Shown: positions 26,759-35,638 of the stretch, piece by piece
How positions within the stretch are numbered: the stretch's first letter is position 1
How the letters are laid out: each line of letters begins with the position of its first letter
NCBI GenBank assembly: GCA_942492205.1
Contig: CALODT010000001.1
Span: 2,170,001 to 2,234,000 of the forward strand
DNA length: 64,000 bases
Origin: UBA1847 sp942492205
GTDB lineage: Bacteria; Pseudomonadota; Gammaproteobacteria; Steroidobacterales; Woeseiaceae
Direction of reading: 5' to 3'
Program-made: the position numbers and the translations under genes
Notes under the pieces: generated by a model
Told to the model about the DNA's origin: nothing
Databases searched by the model: none
What the model saw: the letters and a program-made list of their open reading frames with translations, nothing else

Positions 26759-27250
26759 GTGACTCGCCCTGCCCCAGCTGAGGCTCGCCAGGAAATCGCC
26801 GCAATCATCGGCGAGAGTGTCGTTCAGGCTGCCGGCCTCAAAGAGGCCCTCGAAGATGAGCGTGCGGCCCTGGAGCGCCAGGATACGGATGCGCTGCAGG
26901 CGGTCGTGGTCAGCAAGAATGAGCATGCCGCGAAACTGCAGGCGCTGGAATTGCGGCGCAGCGAACTCTGCGCGGCATGGGGATTTGCCGTCGGGCCCGG
27001 GCAGATGGGAGACCTTATCGAGTGGTGCGATGAACATGGCGTTATCGACAGGGCCTGGGCCGAACTCTTACAGCTCGCCGCAGACGGCAACACACTGAAC
27101 CTCACGAACGGCGCAATTATTCGCCTGCGCCAGCAGCAATTTGAAACCAGTATTTCTGTACTCCGGGGCGTTACTCCCGGATCGGATACCTACGGCCGAA
27201 ACGGCGCAGAGGCCGGCGACGCAAGCCGCCGCTCTCTCGCAGAGGCCTGA
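26759..27250 (+). CDS. flgN: Flagellar junction-protein chaperone FlgN
   Basis: 163 residues from a GTG at 26759, two bases after flgM. It is a helical protein (LKEALEDERAALERQDTDAL, VVVSKNEHAAKLQALELRRS) with the FlgN family pattern. FlgN is the cytoplasmic export chaperone for FlgK and FlgL, whose genes lie in this same cluster. Confidence 0.92.
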   Translation: MTRPAPAEARQEIAAIIGESVVQAAGLKEALEDERAALERQDTDALQAVVVSKNEHAAKLQALELRRSELCAAWGFAVGPGQMGDLIEWCDEHGVIDRAWAELLQLAADGNTLNLTNGAIIRLRQQQFETSISVLRGVTPGSDTYGRNGAEAGDASRRSLAEA

Positions 27251-27280
27251 ACTTACATTGTGAAGAAAGGATACTGAGCC

Positions 27281-27484
27281 ATGTTGATAGTCAGCCGAAA
27301 AGACGCCGAATCCATTGAAATCCGACCCGGTGACGATATCGATCCGAGCATGACGCTGGGCGACCTGTTTCGCAGCGGCCCGATCGAGATAACGATTTTC
27401 TCCTCGAACAACAATCGAGTGAAGATGGGCGTCCAGGCGCCCGAACAGCTTTGCATCTGGCGCAAGAAAGCCGCTGCAGCCTGA
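27281..27484 (+). CDS. csrA: CsrA-like translational regulator with internal insertion
   Basis: 67 residues. The CsrA start (MLIVSRKDAESIEI, Arg6) and the beta-4/beta-5 segment (NNNRVKMGVQAPEQLCIWRK) are clear, including the Arg equivalent to RNA-binding Arg44. Between strands 1 and 2 there are about 15 extra residues (RPGDDIDPSMTLGDLFRSG region), and the usual C-terminal helix is shortened. CsrA dimers bind GGA-containing mRNA leaders. The gene lies 30 nt after flgN with a GAAAGGA ribosome site, so it probably rides with flgMN. It may be a specialised flagellar paralogue. Confidence 0.82.
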   Translation: MLIVSRKDAESIEIRPGDDIDPSMTLGDLFRSGPIEITIFSSNNNRVKMGVQAPEQLCIWRKKAAAA

Positions 27485-27569
27485 CAGGGTGGCGTGGTTC
27501 CATGCGCAATGCCGCGTGCAATAAGGCGACCTGTCGCCAGCGCGTATGGGACGAATGCCGTTCGCTACG

Positions 27570-28391
27570 ATGAAATTCTCGACGCAATCGCTGCTACCGA
27601 TACTGGCTATCGCCGCCGCCTGCGGCGGCTCAGGATCCACGGACTCGACCACCGCGCAGGACTTCGCGGGTGGCAGCCCCGCCAGCGCGTTACCCAGCGA
27701 CGCCGTCATTCTGGCAAAAGCTTACGACAACAACTACACGGTTCCTGACGGTTTCTTCGTTGATGAGCGCGCGGGGACCACGCGCAGCTACACGGTACAC
27801 CACGTGCTCGATTCCTCGGCTTCTTTTGAAGAATGCAGCGACGATCTCGTCGATGCCCAGGCTCTCGAGGAAGCCGATAACAACTCGCGCGCCGTGAGCG
27901 GGTATTTCGTCACGTCCCATGAGACAGAGCGCTATTTCGAGTTTGTTCGGGAGCTCGCTTACACGGAGGACGTCGGTAACATCAACGACCTCACTTCTCC
28001 CGGTTTCGCCCGAATATTCAAGTGCAACCACACCGACAGGCGCGGCGTTGATCGCAGCCTGCTGGACGGTTATTCCGGGCGCATCAACCCCGAGCAACTC
28101 GACGCCGCCACGCTGCGCGAGTTCACCGAGTATCTCTGGCAGTTTCGTTTCTTCAACACGAGCCACAAGAAAGTCATCTCGAGCTACGCTAGCGGCAGCC
28201 CCACCCGGCTTCGGCACACCCTGTTACTGGCATTGGTACACAACCAGGGCCAGGCGGCCTGCGATCGGGTCGATGTCGTCGAATGGCATTTCAGCGCCGA
28301 CATTGCCAGTGGCGAAATAGACCGGGACTTCGAGACCGTTCACAGCTTCGAGGCAAAAGTCTCCGCCGGCATCCCGACCCTCTGCGACTAG
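27570..28391 (+). CDS. Putative lipoprotein of unknown function
   Basis: About 273 residues from the ATG at 27570, chosen because it gives a clean signal peptide (MKFSTQSLLPILAIAAAC) ending in a lipobox-like AAAC; ATGs at 27546 and 27555 are also in frame. The mature part is acidic and polar with scattered cysteines (ECSDD, FKCNH, QAACDRVD, PTLCD) that could form disulfides. No family was recognised. It stands alone between csrA and pckG and is followed by a GC-rich hairpin. Confidence 0.75.
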   Translation: MKFSTQSLLPILAIAAACGGSGSTDSTTAQDFAGGSPASALPSDAVILAKAYDNNYTVPDGFFVDERAGTTRSYTVHHVLDSSASFEECSDDLVDAQALEEADNNSRAVSGYFVTSHETERYFEFVRELAYTEDVGNINDLTSPGFARIFKCNHTDRRGVDRSLLDGYSGRINPEQLDAATLREFTEYLWQFRFFNTSHKKVISSYASGSPTRLRHTLLLALVHNQGQAACDRVDVVEWHFSADIASGEIDRDFETVHSFEAKVSAGIPTLCD

Positions 28392-28397
28392 ACTAAA

Positions 28398-28413
28398 CCG
28401 GGCTGCGGCCCGG
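28398..28413 (+). terminator. GC-rich hairpin after the putative lipoprotein gene
   Basis: CCGGGC-TGCG-GCCCGG forms a perfect 6-bp stem with a 4-nt loop, 7 nt after the stop codon. No T-run follows, so termination may be partial. Confidence 0.5.
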
Positions 28414-28502
28414 GCACACGCGCAAACGGCAGGCGCGCAAAACACCTGTTCACACGACGCTCCATACCGGTATTCACATACTGCAAAGTCTGGTCTGGCA
28501 GG

Positions 28503-28508
28503 TATAAT
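28503..28508 (+). promoter_or_regulatory. Candidate -10 box of pckG
   Basis: A perfect TATAAT lies about 80 nt before the pckG start in the 199-nt upstream gap. No good -35 hexamer is seen 16-18 nt upstream, so an activator may be needed. The rest of the gap shows no other clear signal. Confidence 0.5.
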
Positions 28509-28590
28509 TGCAAAAGAAACTAACGGCATTCACTGCAGCGGTGAGTGGCCACGACCGAACAGCCATGCCCTTCAGCCGAGACATCCTTCC

Positions 28591-30354
28591 ATGACAAGCA
28601 AATTACCTGCACTGCAATCCTGGGTTGACCAGGTCGCAGCCCAGACACAACCCGACGAAATTCGATGGTGCACCGGTTCCGAGGAGGAGTACCAGCAGCT
28701 GATACAGCAGATGCTGGCCGACGGCACCCTGTCCAAACTGAATGAAAAAACCTACCCGAATTGCTACCTGCACCGCTCCGACCCCAACGATGTCGCGCGG
28801 GTCGAACACCTGACCTATGTCTGCACGGCGACAGAGGACGAGGCCGGCCAGAATAACAACTGGATGAGCCCGGCCGAGGGCCGCGCCAAGATGGACGCCC
28901 TCTTCGACGGTTGCATGCGCGGTCGCACGATGTACGTCATCCCGTACTGCATGGGCCCGATCGGTTCGCGCTTCTCACGCTGCGGCGTGGAAATTACCGA
29001 CAGCCCCTACGTCGTAATCAATATGAAACTGATGACCCGCATGGGCGACAAGGCATTGCAGCGTATTGAAAAAGAAGGGACTTTCGTCAAGGGCCTGCAC
29101 TCAACGGGCGATCTCGACCCGGAGCGACGCTTTATCATGCATTTCCCGGAGGATCTCTCGATCATGAGTTTTGGCTCCGGCTACGGCGGCAACGCCCTGC
29201 TCGGCAAGAAATGCCATGCGCTTAGAATTGCGAGCCACCAGGCCCGCGAAGAAGGCTGGCTGGCCGAGCACATGTTGATTGTCGGACTGGAAAACCCGGA
29301 AGGGGCGGTGCATTACATCGCCTGCGCGTTCCCGTCCGCCTGCGGCAAGACCAACCTGGCCATGCTGATTCCGCCGGATGCCATGCACGACTGGAAAGTC
29401 TGGACGCTCGGCGATGACATCGCCTGGCTGCATCCTGACGATACCGGCAAGCTGCGCGCCATCAATCCGGAATCGGGTTATTTCGGCGTTGTGCCCGGCA
29501 CCAACCCGAAGACCAACAAGAACGCCTACGACATGATCATGCACGACGCGATCTTCACGAACGTGGCCACCACGGCGGACAACGAGCCCTGGTGGGAGGG
29601 CAAGAAAGACGGCGAGCCGGCAATAGACTGGCAGGGTCGCCCCTACGATCCGGCGAACGGCCCGGCGGCGCATCCCAATTCACGTTTCACGGTTGCAGCC
29701 ACCAACAACCGCTGTTATTCCAGTCTCGCAGACGCACCGGAGGGCGTGCCTATCTCGGCCATCGTTTTCGGCGGCCGGCGCAAGAACGTCGCGCCCTTGG
29801 TCTATGAGGCCAAGAGCTGGGAGCACGGTGTGCTGGTCGGTGCCGGCACCGCGTCCGAGACGACGGCTGCCATGGTTGGCGAGGTTGGCGTCATTCGCCG
29901 CGACCCGATGGCAATGAAGCCCTTCTGCGGCTACAACTTCGGCGACTACTTCGCGCACTGGCTGTCACTCAAAGACAGCGTCAAGCATCTTCCCAAGGTG
30001 TTCCATGTCAACTGGTTCCGTCAGAACGCGGACGGTGAATTCCTGTGGCCCGGATTCGGCGAGAACCTGCGCGTCCTGCAGTGGATTGTCGATCGTTGCG
30101 AGCATCGCGCCGACGCGCAGGAAACCGCTATCGGATACCTTCCGCACCCAGAGGACATCGATACCAGTGGACTGGACATCAGCGCAGAGGCACTCGCCAC
30201 CCTGACGTCGATAGACTCAAAACAGTGCCGCGACGAGATGATCTCGCTCGGGAAGTACCTGGACAGCTACGGTGAGCGGGCACCGGCTCGACTGAAAGCC
30301 GAGCAGCAGCGCGTGCTGGCAGCGCTTGGCGAGGAATTGGCAAGAGCGTCGTAA
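28591..30354 (+). CDS. pckG: Phosphoenolpyruvate carboxykinase (GTP)
   Basis: 587 residues, the size of GTP-dependent PEPCK. The kinase-1a motif CAFPSACGKTNLAMLIPP holds the P-loop and the reactive Cys. Metal-site and kinase-2 regions (WTLGDDIAWLHPD), PEP-binding segment (FGSGYGGNALLGKKCHAL) and guanine-site region (FCGYNFGDYFAHWL) are present. The enzyme interconverts oxaloacetate and PEP plus CO2 for gluconeogenesis or anaplerosis. It is monocistronic. Confidence 0.97.
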   Translation: MTSKLPALQSWVDQVAAQTQPDEIRWCTGSEEEYQQLIQQMLADGTLSKLNEKTYPNCYLHRSDPNDVARVEHLTYVCTATEDEAGQNNNWMSPAEGRAKMDALFDGCMRGRTMYVIPYCMGPIGSRFSRCGVEITDSPYVVINMKLMTRMGDKALQRIEKEGTFVKGLHSTGDLDPERRFIMHFPEDLSIMSFGSGYGGNALLGKKCHALRIASHQAREEGWLAEHMLIVGLENPEGAVHYIACAFPSACGKTNLAMLIPPDAMHDWKVWTLGDDIAWLHPDDTGKLRAINPESGYFGVVPGTNPKTNKNAYDMIMHDAIFTNVATTADNEPWWEGKKDGEPAIDWQGRPYDPANGPAAHPNSRFTVAATNNRCYSSLADAPEGVPISAIVFGGRRKNVAPLVYEAKSWEHGVLVGAGTASETTAAMVGEVGVIRRDPMAMKPFCGYNFGDYFAHWLSLKDSVKHLPKVFHVNWFRQNADGEFLWPGFGENLRVLQWIVDRCEHRADAQETAIGYLPHPEDIDTSGLDISAEALATLTSIDSKQCRDEMISLGKYLDSYGERAPARLKAEQQRVLAALGEELARAS

Positions 30355-30367
30355 GCTATCGTTGTGA

Positions 30368-30424
30368 CAGCGCGGCTAAGCGCTGGAGTAGCAACAAACA
30401 ACTGATCGCGCGCTGCAGCGCGCG
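30368..30424. terminator. Paired hairpins between convergent pckG and cyclase genes
   Basis: Two inverted repeats lie in the 76-nt convergent gap: CAGCGC-ggctaa-GCGCTG at 30368-30385 and the 18-nt palindrome CGCGCGCTGCAGCGCGCG at 30407-30424. Neither has a T-run. Position suggests a bidirectional transcription stop. Confidence 0.5.
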
Positions 30425-30430
30425 CCTGCA

Positions 30431-31327
30431 TCAATCTATGGTCTTGTAATAGATCGCCAGCGGCGAGCCCGGCGGCTCGGCGCGGCCGAGTCCAATAGTC
30501 CCTTCGGTGCCGAGTTCGGTTGAGTCCCGGCGCACGAATTTCTCATTGCCCTGCAGGTTCTGCAGGAAGGTGCCATTCGTACTCTGATCCACGAGCATGA
30601 ACTTGCCGCGCCGCATCTCTATCTTCGCGTGAATGCGGGAGATCAGGTTTCCTTTCACGACCAGGTCATTATCGTCAGCGCGACCCATGTTGATCGCCTT
30701 GCGCTGATCCGACACTTCAACGGTCTTGTCGCGGAAGTTCAGCAACAGCTTGGACACCTTGCGCGTATTGCTCTCCCACTCGATTGTCGGCAGCATGTTG
30801 GTCGCTTCGTCGGGCTGCCAGACCAGCTCGAAGAGCGCGACCTCGTCGATGCGGCCGCGTACGGTAGCGACGTCTATCTGCCGCGTCATGTTGCGGTATT
30901 CCGGGCTCATCTGCTCGGCGGTAAATCCCGAGACGACGATCTGCTTCGACTTCGCCTGCGATGTCATGCGATTGGCGGTGTGCACGGCGGCACCGAAAAT
31001 GTCGTTCTGCTCCTGCACCACCGGGCCGTAGTGACAGCCAATGCGGATCGATACCGGAATCCCGTCGTTCTTCTTGGTCTCGGACGTAATGCGCGACTGC
31101 ATCATGATGGACGCGCCCATGGCCTCGTCAACGCTCTCGAATGTCGACATTACCTCGTCGCCGATGGTCTTGATGACGGTGCCGTTGAACTGGTAAGTCG
31201 CATCTTTCATGACATCGAGGCACAGCGCGACGGTCTCGCTGGCACGGGTATCGCCAAACTTCTCGTACAGCTGCGTGCTGCCAACGACATCGGCAAACAC
31301 GATTGCGACTTCCAGATCTCTCGCCAT
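30431..31327 (-). CDS. Class III adenylate/guanylate cyclase with C-terminal FHA domain
   Basis: 298 residues. The cyclase domain (about 1-165) has both metal Asps (FADVVGST and KTIGDEVMSTF), the substrate-base segment NDIFGAAVHTANRMTSQ and no membrane segment. The FHA phosphothreonine-binding domain (about 200-290) shows INMGRADDNDLVV, SRIHAKIEMR and DQSTNGTFL. It should make cAMP (the Lys of KTIGD favours ATP) in a way tuned by FHA-bound phosphoproteins. Its partner kinase is not in the window. It stands alone. Confidence 0.9.
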   Translation of the reverse strand: MARDLEVAIVFADVVGSTQLYEKFGDTRASETVALCLDVMKDATYQFNGTVIKTIGDEVMSTFESVDEAMGASIMMQSRITSETKKNDGIPVSIRIGCHYGPVVQEQNDIFGAAVHTANRMTSQAKSKQIVVSGFTAEQMSPEYRNMTRQIDVATVRGRIDEVALFELVWQPDEATNMLPTIEWESNTRKVSKLLLNFRDKTVEVSDQRKAINMGRADDNDLVVKGNLISRIHAKIEMRRGKFMLVDQSTNGTFLQNLQGNEKFVRRDSTELGTEGTIGLGRAEPPGSPLAIYYKTID

Positions 31328-31369
31328 AGATTTACTTAAGAATCGAACGCCAAGCAGCTAATAATCTTA

Positions 31370-32200
31370 CTATTTTTCGGCCACAATGTATGCAATCCAG
31401 GCCAGATCTGCCTCGCCTTTCTCATTCGGCGTGAACTCGCCGTTGCCGTCGCCGTCCTCGTCTTCACCCTCCCAGTAGACGGTCGCCTTGCGGAAACCGG
31501 CCTCCAGCAGCAGTTCGCGCAGCTCCGGCGCCGTCCAGAGCCGCCATTCGTAAGTAAAGGCATTCTTGATCTTCGAGCCATCCTTGAATTTGAAGTGAAT
31601 GTGGCAGCGAATGTAGTGGCTTATCGGGTGAAATTCCGCCTGATGCCAGATGTATGTAAAACCGTGCTTCTTGTTCTTGGTCTTCTCGCGCGTTTCCTCC
31701 TGCGCTTCCGGCCCGCCGAACATGTCACAGAAGAACACGCCGTCGTCCTTGGTCGCCTCGTAGGCCCGCTGGAAATAGGCGCGCAGCTTGTCACGAGTAT
31801 CGAAGATGAAATAACTGAAGTTAAAGGCCGCCAGCAAATCGACCTTTGGCGTTGCAACGGTCATGACGTCCGATTCGATGAGGCTGACTCGTGCCTGGTC
31901 CTCGGTGGCGAGCCTGGCGACGCGATTTTTCCGCCCCCAGTCGAGCACATCCGGGTCGATATCAACACCGATCGCCTGATATTCCGCGCCCTGCCGCACC
32001 CACTGGCAGGATGCGCTGGCGGTGCCGCAGAAATCTTCGCGGAACAGGTAGGCCGTGCGCCCGGTGAGAGACTTGAAGGTATCCTGCAGGAACTCGATTT
32101 CGTTCTCGACATTTTGTACCGACAGTTCGTACAACTCATGGATATCGGCCGTATCGGCCATGGTCGGTTGACTGCTGTGTTTCGCTGATTTGGCGCTCAT
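31370..32200 (-). CDS. Class I SAM-dependent methyltransferase
   Basis: 276 residues with a Rossmann methyltransferase core. Motif I is atypical (FREDFCGTASASCQWV). The acidic loop AIGVDIDPDVLDWG binds SAM, and VDLLAAFNFSYFIFDTRDKL fits motif IV. Substrate is unknown. The C-terminus ends in an acidic, Gly/Asp/Glu-rich loop (WEGEDEDGDGNGEFTPNEKG). It lies 43 nt upstream of the cyclase gene on the same strand, possibly co-transcribed. Confidence 0.85.
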   Translation of the reverse strand: MSAKSAKHSSQPTMADTADIHELYELSVQNVENEIEFLQDTFKSLTGRTAYLFREDFCGTASASCQWVRQGAEYQAIGVDIDPDVLDWGRKNRVARLATEDQARVSLIESDVMTVATPKVDLLAAFNFSYFIFDTRDKLRAYFQRAYEATKDDGVFFCDMFGGPEAQEETREKTKNKKHGFTYIWHQAEFHPISHYIRCHIHFKFKDGSKIKNAFTYEWRLWTAPELRELLLEAGFRKATVYWEGEDEDGDGNGEFTPNEKGEADLAWIAYIVAEK

Positions 32201-32256
32201 GGGTCGACTGGATTCCTCGATAGATTTGCCGTCACTGGGTCACGCATTGTACGTCC

Positions 32257-33222
32257 CTATGCGGCGGCAGGCATAGCGCTTAGTGCGTTAATTAACACTT
32301 CTTTACCGGCCCCCGGTCGATGCGCATTCTCACTGATGTAGCGGCGCCACGCTCTCGCGCCCGGCTGTCCGGCAAACAACCCCAGCATATGCCGGGTAAC
32401 ACGATGCAGCGGCTCCCCGCCTGCCACGACCGCGTCAATGTAGGGCAGCATAGCGTGCACGACGTCGTGCCGCTTCGGCAATGGCCAGCCCGGATTGAAA
32501 TGGTGCTCGAGTTCTGCCAGGAAATACGGTTGATGATAAGCCTGCCGACCGATCATGGCGCCGTCAACGTGCTGCAGTACGTCTTCGACCCCTGCTAACC
32601 CGGAAAGACCGCCATTGATGACGATCTCGAGGTCCGGGAAGTCGCGCTTGATACGGAAGACCCGTTCGTAGTTAAGCGGTGGGACGTTGCGATTGTCTTT
32701 TGGACTCAGGCCTTCGAGAATCGCAATTCGCGCATGTATGACAAATTTGCGGCAGCCCGCCTCCGCCAGCACGCTGACGAAGCGCTGCAGAAATTCGTCG
32801 CTATCGTTGTCATCGATGCCGATGCGGGTCTTGACCGTCACCGGCGCCTGCGTTTCGGCCTGCATTGCGGCGAGGCAGGCCGCGACCGTGTGCGGCTCAG
32901 CCATCAGGCAGGCACCAAACTGACCGCTCTGCACGCGGTCGCTGGGACAGCCGACATTGATATTGATCTCGTCGTAATCGTAGTCCGTCGCCTTCCGGGT
33001 TGCGCTTGCCATCCATTCCGGATTGCTTCCGCCCAGCTGCAACGCGAGCGGGTGCTCTTCCGTGCTAAAGCGAAGCAAGCGATCTGCGTCGCCATGATGG
33101 ACCGCGGCGGCGGTCACCATTTCAGTATAGAGAAAAGCGGATGGCGTCAGCAGACGCATGAAAAAGCGGCAATGCCGATCGGTCCAGTCCATCATGGGCG
33201 CAATGCTAATCGGGCTTTTCAT
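32257..33222 (-). CDS. dusA: tRNA-dihydrouridine synthase A
   Basis: 321 residues, an FMN-dependent TIM-barrel enzyme reducing uridines 20/20a in the tRNA D loop. The start (ISIAPMMDWTDRHCRFFMRL) and the catalytic segment NVGCPSDRVQSGQFGACLM, which contains the proton-donating Cys, are diagnostic of DusA. FMN-binding (VINGGLSGLAGVEDVLQHVD) is intact. Confidence 0.96.
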   Translation of the reverse strand: MKSPISIAPMMDWTDRHCRFFMRLLTPSAFLYTEMVTAAAVHHGDADRLLRFSTEEHPLALQLGGSNPEWMASATRKATDYDYDEININVGCPSDRVQSGQFGACLMAEPHTVAACLAAMQAETQAPVTVKTRIGIDDNDSDEFLQRFVSVLAEAGCRKFVIHARIAILEGLSPKDNRNVPPLNYERVFRIKRDFPDLEIVINGGLSGLAGVEDVLQHVDGAMIGRQAYHQPYFLAELEHHFNPGWPLPKRHDVVHAMLPYIDAVVAGGEPLHRVTRHMLGLFAGQPGARAWRRYISENAHRPGAGKEVLINALSAMPAAA

Positions 33223-33362
33223 GCGTTACCTGGGTTTTCCTGGTGATTCCGGATCGCTGCTTGCCAATTGGCCGCATCGTTTCATAATAAGCACTCGACA
33301 GCGCAACATTCCTTGGCACCCGTTGATCAACGGATGCAGCGCGCGCCGGCGGAGGATACTGG

Positions 33363-34079
33363 ATGCCTGAAGTACGAAGAGCCTACTACGACGACTGCTA
33401 CCAAAAAAGCCTGCAGGCGGAAGTCACCGCCATCGATGGCGACTGGATCGAGCTCGACCAGACCATCTTCTACCCACTCGGTGGCGGACAGCCCGGCGAC
33501 ACCGGCTCTTTGACAGGGCCGGATGGACGACTTTACCGAATTATCGATACCAGAAAGAGCCCGGAGGCCGGGCAGGTCAGGCATCAGCTCGAGACGAGCG
33601 AGCACGCGCTGGCGGTCGGTGACTCCGTGGATATCGAGCTTGACTGGGACCGGCGCTATCGACACATGCGCATGCATACCTGTATGCACTTGCTGGGCTC
33701 GCTGATTCCGGTGCCTGTCACTGGCGGATCAGTCGGTGCCGAGAAGAGCCGCCTGGATTTCGATCTCGGCGAGCACCCGATCGACAAGGAAGATCTGACG
33801 CAGCGGATAAACGTGCTGATCCAGCAAGCGCATCCGGTCGTATTTGGCAGCATTACAGAAGCGGAACTCGACGAACGTCCGGAACTGGTCAGGACAATGT
33901 CGGTGCAGCCGCCCAGGGGGAGCGGTGACATTCGCACGGTGCGCATTGAAGGCGTCGATTTTCAGCCTTGCGGGGGTACCCATGTTCGAAACACCGCCGA
34001 AATCGGCCCGGTCAGGATCAGCAAGATCGAAAACAAGGGCAAACGCAATCGCCGGGTTCACCTGATTCTCGAGCCGTGA
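33363..34079 (+). CDS. Alanyl-tRNA editing protein (AlaX type)
   Basis: 238 residues resembling the editing domain of alanyl-tRNA synthetase as a free protein. Zinc ligands are visible as HTCMH (His105, His109) and CGGTH (Cys203, His207). The N-terminal FYPLGGGQPGDTG is the AlaX/AlaRS signature. It should hydrolyse mischarged Ser- or Gly-tRNA(Ala). ATG start with GGAGG 7 nt upstream; divergent from dusA. Confidence 0.93.
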   Translation: MPEVRRAYYDDCYQKSLQAEVTAIDGDWIELDQTIFYPLGGGQPGDTGSLTGPDGRLYRIIDTRKSPEAGQVRHQLETSEHALAVGDSVDIELDWDRRYRHMRMHTCMHLLGSLIPVPVTGGSVGAEKSRLDFDLGEHPIDKEDLTQRINVLIQQAHPVVFGSITEAELDERPELVRTMSVQPPRGSGDIRTVRIEGVDFQPCGGTHVRNTAEIGPVRISKIENKGKRNRRVHLILEP

Positions 34080-34152
34080 CGCCGGAGTTCAGCCTGTCGG
34101 CTGAACCTCACATCCCACGACGGGTCCATTCCCTTTTACCAGGGAGGGTCTA

Positions 34153-35106
34153 GTGCGCCATTTTGCAGCAATTTTGCTCATGCTGTTGTTCTCGATCGAC
34201 GCGTCGGCGGCGTCGCGCGGCGCACTGATCACCGAGGCAGCCATACCGGGCGCGACCTTGCGTATTGAAGTCCTGCCCCCGATCGACGATCAAAAGGCGG
34301 CTGAACTCGTTACCTGGCTGCAGTCCGTTTCCGGCAATGTGCGCCTCGCCTACGGACGCTTTCCCAGCAAGTCGCCGCGTATTGTCGTCATCCCTGCCGA
34401 AGGGCGCGCCTGGGGTGGCGATTCACCGGTGCCGTTTGGACGACTCACGCGGCGCGGCGAGGACAAGATTGAGCTGTACGTCAATACAGACCGGCCCATC
34501 GAGGATTTTTACGGCGACTGGACTGCAACGCATGAGTTCAGTCATCTGATGCTGCCTTACGTCGGCGATCGTTACCGATGGATATCGGAGGGCTTTGCGA
34601 GTTATTACCAGAACATACTGATGGCAAGGGCAGGTCAATACAGCGCGGAGCTTGCCTGGCAGAAGCTGTACTCGGGCCTGGAGCGCGGTCGGGCATCGCG
34701 CCCTGAGCTGACCTTGAACGAGGCCGCAACCGCCGGCGTGCGACGGGCACGAATGAAAATCTACTGGAGCGGCGCGGCTATCGCCCTGCTGGCAGATGTC
34801 GCATTGAGGGAACGCACGGACGGACGCGAATCGCTCGACACGGCGCTCGATAGACTAGAGCGTTGTTGCCTGTCCTCAAGACGCACCTGGAGCGGCCCGG
34901 AATTGTTTGCGCAGCTTGACGCCCTGGTCGACGAAGAGGTGTTTGTGCCGCTGTACAATCGCTATGCCAACCAGCGCGGCTTTCCGGATGTTTATCCGAC
35001 GCTTCGGCGATTGGGGATCGGCACTGTCGGCGACCGCGTGAGCCTCCGCAACACGGCAGAACTGGCCGAGATTCGCGAAGCGATTACCGCTCGCCGCGAG
35101 CTCTGA
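34153..35106 (+). CDS. Secreted HExxH metallopeptidase-like protein
   Basis: 317 residues from a GTG with AGGGAGG upstream. A signal peptide (about 1-20, ending ASA-AS) targets it to the periplasm. The gluzincin-type site HEFSH (His127, Glu128, His131) is followed by WISEGFASYY with the third ligand Glu146, as in MA-clan peptidases. Substrate unknown. It lies 73 nt after the AlaX-type gene. Confidence 0.83.
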   Translation: MRHFAAILLMLLFSIDASAASRGALITEAAIPGATLRIEVLPPIDDQKAAELVTWLQSVSGNVRLAYGRFPSKSPRIVVIPAEGRAWGGDSPVPFGRLTRRGEDKIELYVNTDRPIEDFYGDWTATHEFSHLMLPYVGDRYRWISEGFASYYQNILMARAGQYSAELAWQKLYSGLERGRASRPELTLNEAATAGVRRARMKIYWSGAAIALLADVALRERTDGRESLDTALDRLERCCLSSRRTWSGPELFAQLDALVDEEVFVPLYNRYANQRGFPDVYPTLRRLGIGTVGDRVSLRNTAELAEIREAITARREL

Positions 35107-35179
35107 GACGGAAACTACCTATCGGCAACAATTCTCAGCGGTGCGAAACTTGGAAGACCAGACAAAGGGAGGATGAGCC

Positions 35180-35581
35180 ATGTACGCAAGACTCCTGTTG
35201 AGCATCGTATGCATTGCGCTTGGCGCGCAACTGGCGGGCTGCGGCCGCAAGGAAATAAGCTTCGCTGCCGACATTCAGCCGATTCTCAAGGAACGTTGCG
35301 TTGAATGCCACAACGTCACCGGTGAAGGCGCAACCGCCAGCAACTTCAGCGTCGTCGACTACGACAGCCTCATGAAAGGGACATCGTTCGGGGCCGTGAT
35401 CGTTCCTGGCAGCAGCATTTCCAGCACGCTGTATATGGTTGTTGCCGGCAAGACGGCTCCCGAGATCCGCATGCCACCGCATCACAGCGAATCGCTGGCA
35501 GAAGGCCGCGGCGAGGCGCTAAGTGCCGACGAGCTCACAAAGCTCGCCGCCTGGATCGATCAGGGGGCCAGGAACAACTAG
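35180..35581 (+). CDS. Monohaem cytochrome c-like lipoprotein
   Basis: 133 residues. The signal peptide ends in a lipobox (LAGC). The segment ADIQPILKERCVECHNV carries one CxxCH haem site and resembles the planctomycete-type cytochrome C domain. RMPPHH offers a possible Met ligand, and the LAAWIDQGA end is typical of the fold. Likely a small periplasm-facing electron carrier of unknown partner. GGGAGGA upstream of the ATG. Confidence 0.85.
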   Translation: MYARLLLSIVCIALGAQLAGCGRKEISFAADIQPILKERCVECHNVTGEGATASNFSVVDYDSLMKGTSFGAVIVPGSSISSTLYMVVAGKTAPEIRMPPHHSESLAEGRGEALSADELTKLAAWIDQGARNN

Positions 35582-35638
35582 TCAAAATACGAAGCTACGG
35601 CGATATTTGCAGCTGCGCTTTGCTGTAAACTCCGCCGA

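Noticed and set aside
28495..28512. Sigma-54-like TGGCAGG...TTGCA before pckG
   Set aside because: GG and GC are 11 nt apart rather than 10, and a perfect TATAAT overlaps the site, which fits a housekeeping promoter better.
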